Source: an uncultured Desulfobacterales bacterium (lineage in GTDB: Bacteria > Desulfobacterota > Desulfobacteria > Desulfobacterales > JAHEIW01). Taken from it: a stretch of DNA of 64,000 nucleotides. The stretch lies in NCBI GenBank assembly GCA_947259495.1, contig CAMYLV010000020.1, positions 58,030 through 122,029 of the forward strand. Direction: 5' to 3'. The notes beneath the pieces were generated by a model that was not told the origin of the DNA, did not search any database, and was given only the letters and a program-made list of their open reading frames with translations. The translations under genes were made by a program, and so were the position numbers. Shown here in pieces: positions 61,301 to 64,000 of this stretch (position 1 is its first letter; every line of letters starts with the position of its first letter).

Positions 61301-62037
61301 TCGATGCGGTAATTGCCCTGCTCCCAATTGAAGGCCTCTTCCATCTGCCCGGCGAGGGCCAGCACCATATCGGGTCCTTCTATGTCCAGCTTCAGGGACC
61401 ACGGATTTTGGGGGCCGGACAATTCCGCATCCCCGTCGGCGGTAAGCAGGATGGTAAATGCCATCCCTTTTGTGGAACCCTGAGCCTCGATGCGTTCCGG
61501 CTGGCCGGGGATGTTCCAGAGTCGGGCCGCGTTAATCTCGAAGCGCTTGCTGCTGCCGTCAGCCGATCGATAATTGATGGTGGTTTCTTTGATTTGCAGT
61601 CGCTCAACGGATGGCTGCACCCCGGGTGTTTCGCTTTCGCTGCCGCCCCCGAAAGTGTAATTGTTGGCGCCATCCGTGTTTTGCTCGATGTACAGGTTCA
61701 CACCGCTGAATTCAACGTCCAGAACCCTCAAATCGCCGCGCAGCAGTGGAAGAAGCGCCACCTGCAGGCCTACTTTTCCAGCGGTGGCAAAATGGGCGCC
61801 CGTTGCCCAATTCGGGTTGCCGATGGTGATGTCTTCAACGATGATACGCGGGCGCAGTGAGCGTTCCAGACGGATGGGGCCGGCAATCTGAAACTTGCGG
61901 CCCAGGGTTGCGCTGGCACGGGTTTCAATTTGATTTCGAAAAATAGAGGGATCCACGAACATCAAAGCCGCAAAGGCGACAACAGCCATCAGTCCCAGCC
62001 CGATTAATATTATAAAAATGATTTTATAGGGGCGCAT
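58345..62037 (-). CDS. Large AsmA-family protein
   Basis: A 1230-residue AsmA-like protein. One N-terminal membrane helix (IIFIILIGLGLMAVVAFAALM) is followed by the AsmA N-domain (FRNQIETRASATLGRKFQI, LRPRIIVEDITIGNPNWA) and then a long run of repeating beta-strand units typical of bridge-like lipid-transfer proteins. The C-terminal AsmA_2 region has NADGRIAVVGGPGKISSRM, FVTHIDLKEGLAEIDD and VNLANPVRIGG-type strands. These proteins span the periplasm and affect outer-membrane lipid supply. It lies convergent to the lipase/GDPD genes, in keeping with an envelope-lipid neighbourhood. No clear Shine-Dalgarno. Confidence 0.93.
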   Translation of the reverse strand: MRPYKIIFIILIGLGLMAVVAFAALMFVDPSIFRNQIETRASATLGRKFQIAGPIRLERSLRPRIIVEDITIGNPNWATGAHFATAGKVGLQVALLPLLRGDLRVLDVEFSGVNLYIEQNTDGANNYTFGGGSESETPGVQPSVERLQIKETTINYRSADGSSKRFEINAARLWNIPGQPERIEAQGSTKGMAFTILLTADGDAELSGPQNPWSLKLDIEGPDMVLALAGQMEEAFNWEQGNYRIELSGNEADSLETLFGVEFPTTGPFELSASVNKTGGSFRATDIAARVQGPPETPAIKISNGEASGGPDDPLQLALQGQFDDVPFALTFSTTQPFEGSSKTIPWPIEAQLNLADIKLSIEGTVIPATATERLEFDARVQGETLAPLAQLLNTDLPELGPYRLSFHTQIAANKYTFSELKGSIERAGPWQMLRIDQGSASASEKGSVKASIDARLDNVPLSLTFKGGSETSEETGQNAWPLEFKASALGTTLTGNGAVLTTEKQKILQIAARFSGNRLKSLGPLVGSSLPAIGKFNLNADVSSDGDVHAARNLKIQMGSNRLTGTVRWEDKAPRPVLSGKLSSDRLTLGKLLGTSSKPSSKRGQTGLLDRPIKLDGLKAFDAELDLTVKRLADAPMPVADIRSTVRLANGELNATFRGKAAGAPVNGQVQLRRRKNVPAVSLKAKIGKIDVGQTLKQLKMPDMVAGTADAVDLNASSTGKTLRALLDQAAFTLQIKPADLRYTTKIINQTVAIRVEGAKLVARKDQPLTGAFSGTLQGTAFNAEVSTANLKKIQKEDIPLPVQGTIQTKDLQFKAEGSIARPFDNNELELQYELAGTDIEGLDPLFDFAVPLRGAFRANGRITARGNRFKYAEDLRVGKSDLKVDLTVLIDPPRPKITGRILASQIHLDDADLFDVDEQAAATQDKNRVIPDYTVPVDALSAVDLDLDIKIERIDAGLGDLGDFGYLVSKVYLKDGQFKSTTAFTGFTGARLSSEFELNAAADPPMNKIKLTAKDLDYGLLLYKKGVTDLLEGRINLYVDLSGPGATRRQFLGNADGRIAVVGGPGKISSRMVDLWAADLITTMLSPRWQTQPVTELNCFVTHIDLKEGLAEIDDLLLDTQRITIAGSGILDLETETLNVLIAPRPKRASLVSLANPVRIGGTLSEPEVSVTRLPRGRRVAGAGASLFAGLINPAFLIFAFSDTGTGKANPCDAAVERAYETIEAGSQ

Positions 62038-62211
62038 GATATTTGTCAGTTCTTTGAATTCTTAGAATAGATGAGAATTTGCTTTTCGAACTGCAAAGGT
62101 GGTTTTTGCTTTTGTCACATATCTCCGGGACGTTAGATGGGATACATAAAAGTTACTTTGCCGTAAGGTTAATGTCTGGAAGCGCTTACAGACCCGTGCC
62201 ACAATTGCTGT

Positions 62212-63189
62212 TTAGCGAGCCGGATTAAAAAGAAAATGTCCGGGAGTGTTAAGTCTGGAGCGATCGATGACATCGAATACGCCAAGCCCGAAGCCCAATC
62301 CGGCGACATAGGCCGAGCTCGCCAGCCCATATACATTGCGTGTTTCACCGGGGGTATCATATGAGGCAACGACGCGTAAAGATTGGGGTTCGCGAATACT
62401 GATTAGCTGAAGGCCGCGGGAGCCGTCGGCCACAATGAGCAGGTCATACACGTGGTAAACGCCCTGGGCCTCACCGGGCGTATCCGCTTGTCCGGCAATG
62501 CGCGGATTGACCGGGTTGCTGACGTCGATCGCATAAATTCCATCGGAAAAGTCGGCCACGTAAGCATAATCGGATATGACATGTACCGCGCGCGCATCGC
62601 GGGGAGCACTGACGGATGCCACAATTTTTGGCCGGGCGGGTCTTTTCATGTTAATAATTTGAAGCCCTCCGCTGCCGGCTGCCACAAAAGCATGGTCGCC
62701 GGTAACATAAACACTTCGCGCCTCACCCGGAATGGCCACTGATGCTACGATTCGTGGACGCATGGCGTCACGGACGTTGATCACTTGAAGGCCGGCTTGA
62801 GCGTCTGCCACACACGCGTAATCGCCAAAGACATAAACGTCCCGGGCATCTCCCGGTGTATCAATCGAACCGTGGATCCCGGGGCTGACCGGCTTGCGAA
62901 TATCAATAATCTGAAGACCGGCGGAGCCGGCCGCTACATAAGCATAGCTGCCGATGGCAAAAACACCGAGGGCCTCACCGGGCATATCCACCGCTGTGAT
63001 CCGCTTTGGCTGCGCCGGGCGGATATCTGCCACATAGAGCCCCTGCAGCCCTCCCGCAATATATGCATGCTGCCCGATGACATATACATCCAACCCCGGC
63101 AGTTCTTCTCCGTCGGCACCCTTTGTTCCCAGCATCATACTCAGAAAGATTGTCGCACACACCAACAACCAGGAAACACTTCGTGTCAT
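62212..63189 (-). CDS. Secreted LVIVD-repeat seven-bladed beta-propeller
   Basis: A 325-residue protein with a signal peptide (SWLLVCATIFLSMMLGTKG) and seven units of about 42 residues, each with the pattern xVYVxGDYAYVAxGxxGLQI, IDIxxPxxP, a strand and TPGEA. The units are nearly equal in length (42 residues in those counted), giving a closed propeller; the seventh is shortened. LVIVD proteins are extracytoplasmic with unknown binding partners. GGAGG lies four bases before the ATG. It stands 174 bases upstream of the AsmA gene on the same strand. Confidence 0.92.
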   Translation of the reverse strand: MTRSVSWLLVCATIFLSMMLGTKGADGEELPGLDVYVIGQHAYIAGGLQGLYVADIRPAQPKRITAVDMPGEALGVFAIGSYAYVAAGSAGLQIIDIRKPVSPGIHGSIDTPGDARDVYVFGDYACVADAQAGLQVINVRDAMRPRIVASVAIPGEARSVYVTGDHAFVAAGSGGLQIINMKRPARPKIVASVSAPRDARAVHVISDYAYVADFSDGIYAIDVSNPVNPRIAGQADTPGEAQGVYHVYDLLIVADGSRGLQLISIREPQSLRVVASYDTPGETRNVYGLASSAYVAGLGFGLGVFDVIDRSRLNTPGHFLFNPAR

Positions 63190-63502
63190 AAATCCTCCAG
63201 ATCCATTATGTCTAAATGATATCGCTGTTTTTAATTTATCTTATTAGCTTTTGTGCGCATATACATTATGGATTAAAAGGGGACAAATCAATACTTCTTC
63301 CAATTTAATAATAAAACGTGGTTATCTGGAAAGTTCCAGTCGTTTACGTCCGATAGTGATCTCACCACGAAGATCACGAAGATCACAAATGCAGAATGAA
63401 TAAATTGACACCCGCTCTTCGGGTCCTTCGTGCCCTTCGTGGTTGTAAGAGACTAACTTGGGCTTTCTGCATATCCGTATAATAAAATTCAGGATGAAGA
63501 GC
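63190..63502. other. Interval between the GNAT and propeller genes
   Basis: Contains the CACGAAG word repeat at 63361-63446 and otherwise AT-rich DNA with no gene. Confidence 0.5.
63361..63446. repeat. Word-repeat inverted repeat (CACGAAG type)
   Basis: CTCACCACGAAGATCACGAAG and ATCACAAA on the left face GGTCCTTCGTGCCCTTCG and TGGTTG on the right. Outer arms ACCACGAAG/CTTCGTGGT are perfect. Confidence 0.8.
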
Positions 63503-64000
63503 TTACTTTACAATGATGTATCGCATTATCGGACGTGTTTCCGAGCGGCGGGCGCATTCCACGAATCCGGCTGTAATGTAGGCCGAGGCCAAGCCCGTCC
63601 AGGCAAAGACATCCGGCATTTTATCTTTTCTGGGCTCAACCGGATAGGCCTCGACTACAGAGCCGCCCTGTTTTTTGACGTGTTCGACGGCGGCTGTGAT
63701 CATGCGGGTGCTGATGCCCTTCCGGCGAGACTGCTTTTCCACAAACAGGCAGGTGATCGACCACACCGGCACCTCATCCAGCGGCTTGAGGATCCGGGAG
63801 CGCCCAAGTGACGGGAAGTGCTCACGCGGCGCCACCGAACACCAGGCCACCGGCTGTCTTCGGAAATAAGCCAGAATTCCGGGTATCTTGCCGGATTGGA
63901 TAATTGCTTTCATGGCCCGTCGGTTGCCTTCACCCTTCTGGCTTTCGAATTCTTTGCGGGTCTGTCGCCAGAGCATGCACCAGCAGCCCCCACAGGCGCC
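63503..64000 (-). CDS. GNAT-family N-acetyltransferase, 5' end beyond the window
   Basis: The frame is open through the window edge; codons upstream of the first internal Met (63976) read GACGGCWC, a plausible Cys-rich N-terminus, so the real start lies outside. The visible 165 residues hold the GNAT core: ILAYFRRQPVAWCSVAPRE, the acetyl-CoA strand VWSITCLFVEKQSRRKGIS (R-x-x-G/A loop as SRRKGIS), MITAAVEHVKKQGG and VEAYPVEPRK. The N-terminal KEFESQKGEGNRRAMK is shared with an uncharacterised GNAT subgroup. The acceptor is unknown. Confidence 0.88.
   Translation of the reverse strand, partial: GACGGCWCMLWRQTRKEFESQKGEGNRRAMKAIIQSGKIPGILAYFRRQPVAWCSVAPREHFPSLGRSRILKPLDEVPVWSITCLFVEKQSRRKGISTRMITAAVEHVKKQGGSVVEAYPVEPRKDKMPDVFAWTGLASAYITAGFVECARRSETRPIMRYIIVK

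Overview
The window looks like a chromosomal segment of a strictly anaerobic, sulfate-reducer-like bacterium of the Desulfobacterota, most probably near the Desulfobacterales. This is inferred from gene content: soluble NuoE/NuoF subunits with an FdhA/NuoG-like molybdoprotein, methylenetetrahydrofolate reductase, a DUF3786 protein, a tungsten-type aldehyde ferredoxin oxidoreductase with its own MoaD-like carrier, class III ribonucleotide reductase with its activase, and acyl-CoA synthetase. No rRNA, tRNA, CRISPR array, phage or complete insertion sequence was seen. Both ends cut a gene: nuoF at the left and a GNAT acetyltransferase at the right.

Layout. 1-7.7 kb (minus): PAS histidine kinase, HTH-receiver regulator, metF, FdhA/NuoG-like subunit, nuoE, nuoF. 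8.2-10.1 kb: ferritin-like protein, UspA, DUF3786 protein. 10.3-12.9 kb (minus): grpE-dnaK. 13.6-19.1 kb (plus): tilS, ftsH, folP, coaX. 19.2-24.6 kb (minus): MBL-fold protein, zinc-ribbon/pseudo-receiver protein, two PilT-family ATPases, divIVA, yggT. 25.3-32.2 kb (minus): a FadR-type regulator, two iron-sulfur/flavin dehydrogenase subunits, an aldehyde ferredoxin oxidoreductase and a MoaD-like protein, read here as one catabolic module. 32.6-37.2 kb: proC, thioredoxin-like protein, Nudix hydrolase, small membrane protein, ChaN-like lipoprotein, PAS-LuxR regulator. 38.4-41.4 kb: nrdD-nrdG behind probable NrdR boxes. 41.5-51.3 kb: dgkA, HD hydrolase, acyl-CoA ligase, GH63-like glycosidase, and a DEP-domain flavin disulfide oxidoreductase. 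51.4-54.1 kb (minus): znuACB. 54.8-63.2 kb: GDPD with membrane domain, DUF202 protein, lipase-like hydrolase, large AsmA protein, LVIVD propeller.

The intergenic DNA is the most unusual part. A ~103-bp MITE-like palindromic element with 14-bp imperfect terminal inverted repeats (TATAGTGGTTGTCA / TGACAAGCGGTATA) occurs at least seven times, including one expanded copy with six successive hairpins. A second class of intergenic sequence is built from a short word repeated with variation in one orientation and then in the other, giving long sloppy hairpins; each locus uses a different word (GTGTCAGG, CACGAAG, AATATTCAAT, CTCTGTC, ACCAAACACC and others).

Striking protein-level points are: a molybdopterin oxidoreductase whose Sec/Cys-His catalytic pair is replaced by Ser-Gly; a DEP domain fused to a mercuric-reductase-like flavoprotein; a consensus promoter with a FadR-type operator overlapping it in front of the regulator of the imino-acid/aldehyde oxidation module; and a zinc-ribbon pseudo-receiver next to the PilT ATPases. 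Starts were chosen by Shine-Dalgarno spacing; several genes start at TTG or GTG. All calls are from reading the sequence, with no database search.
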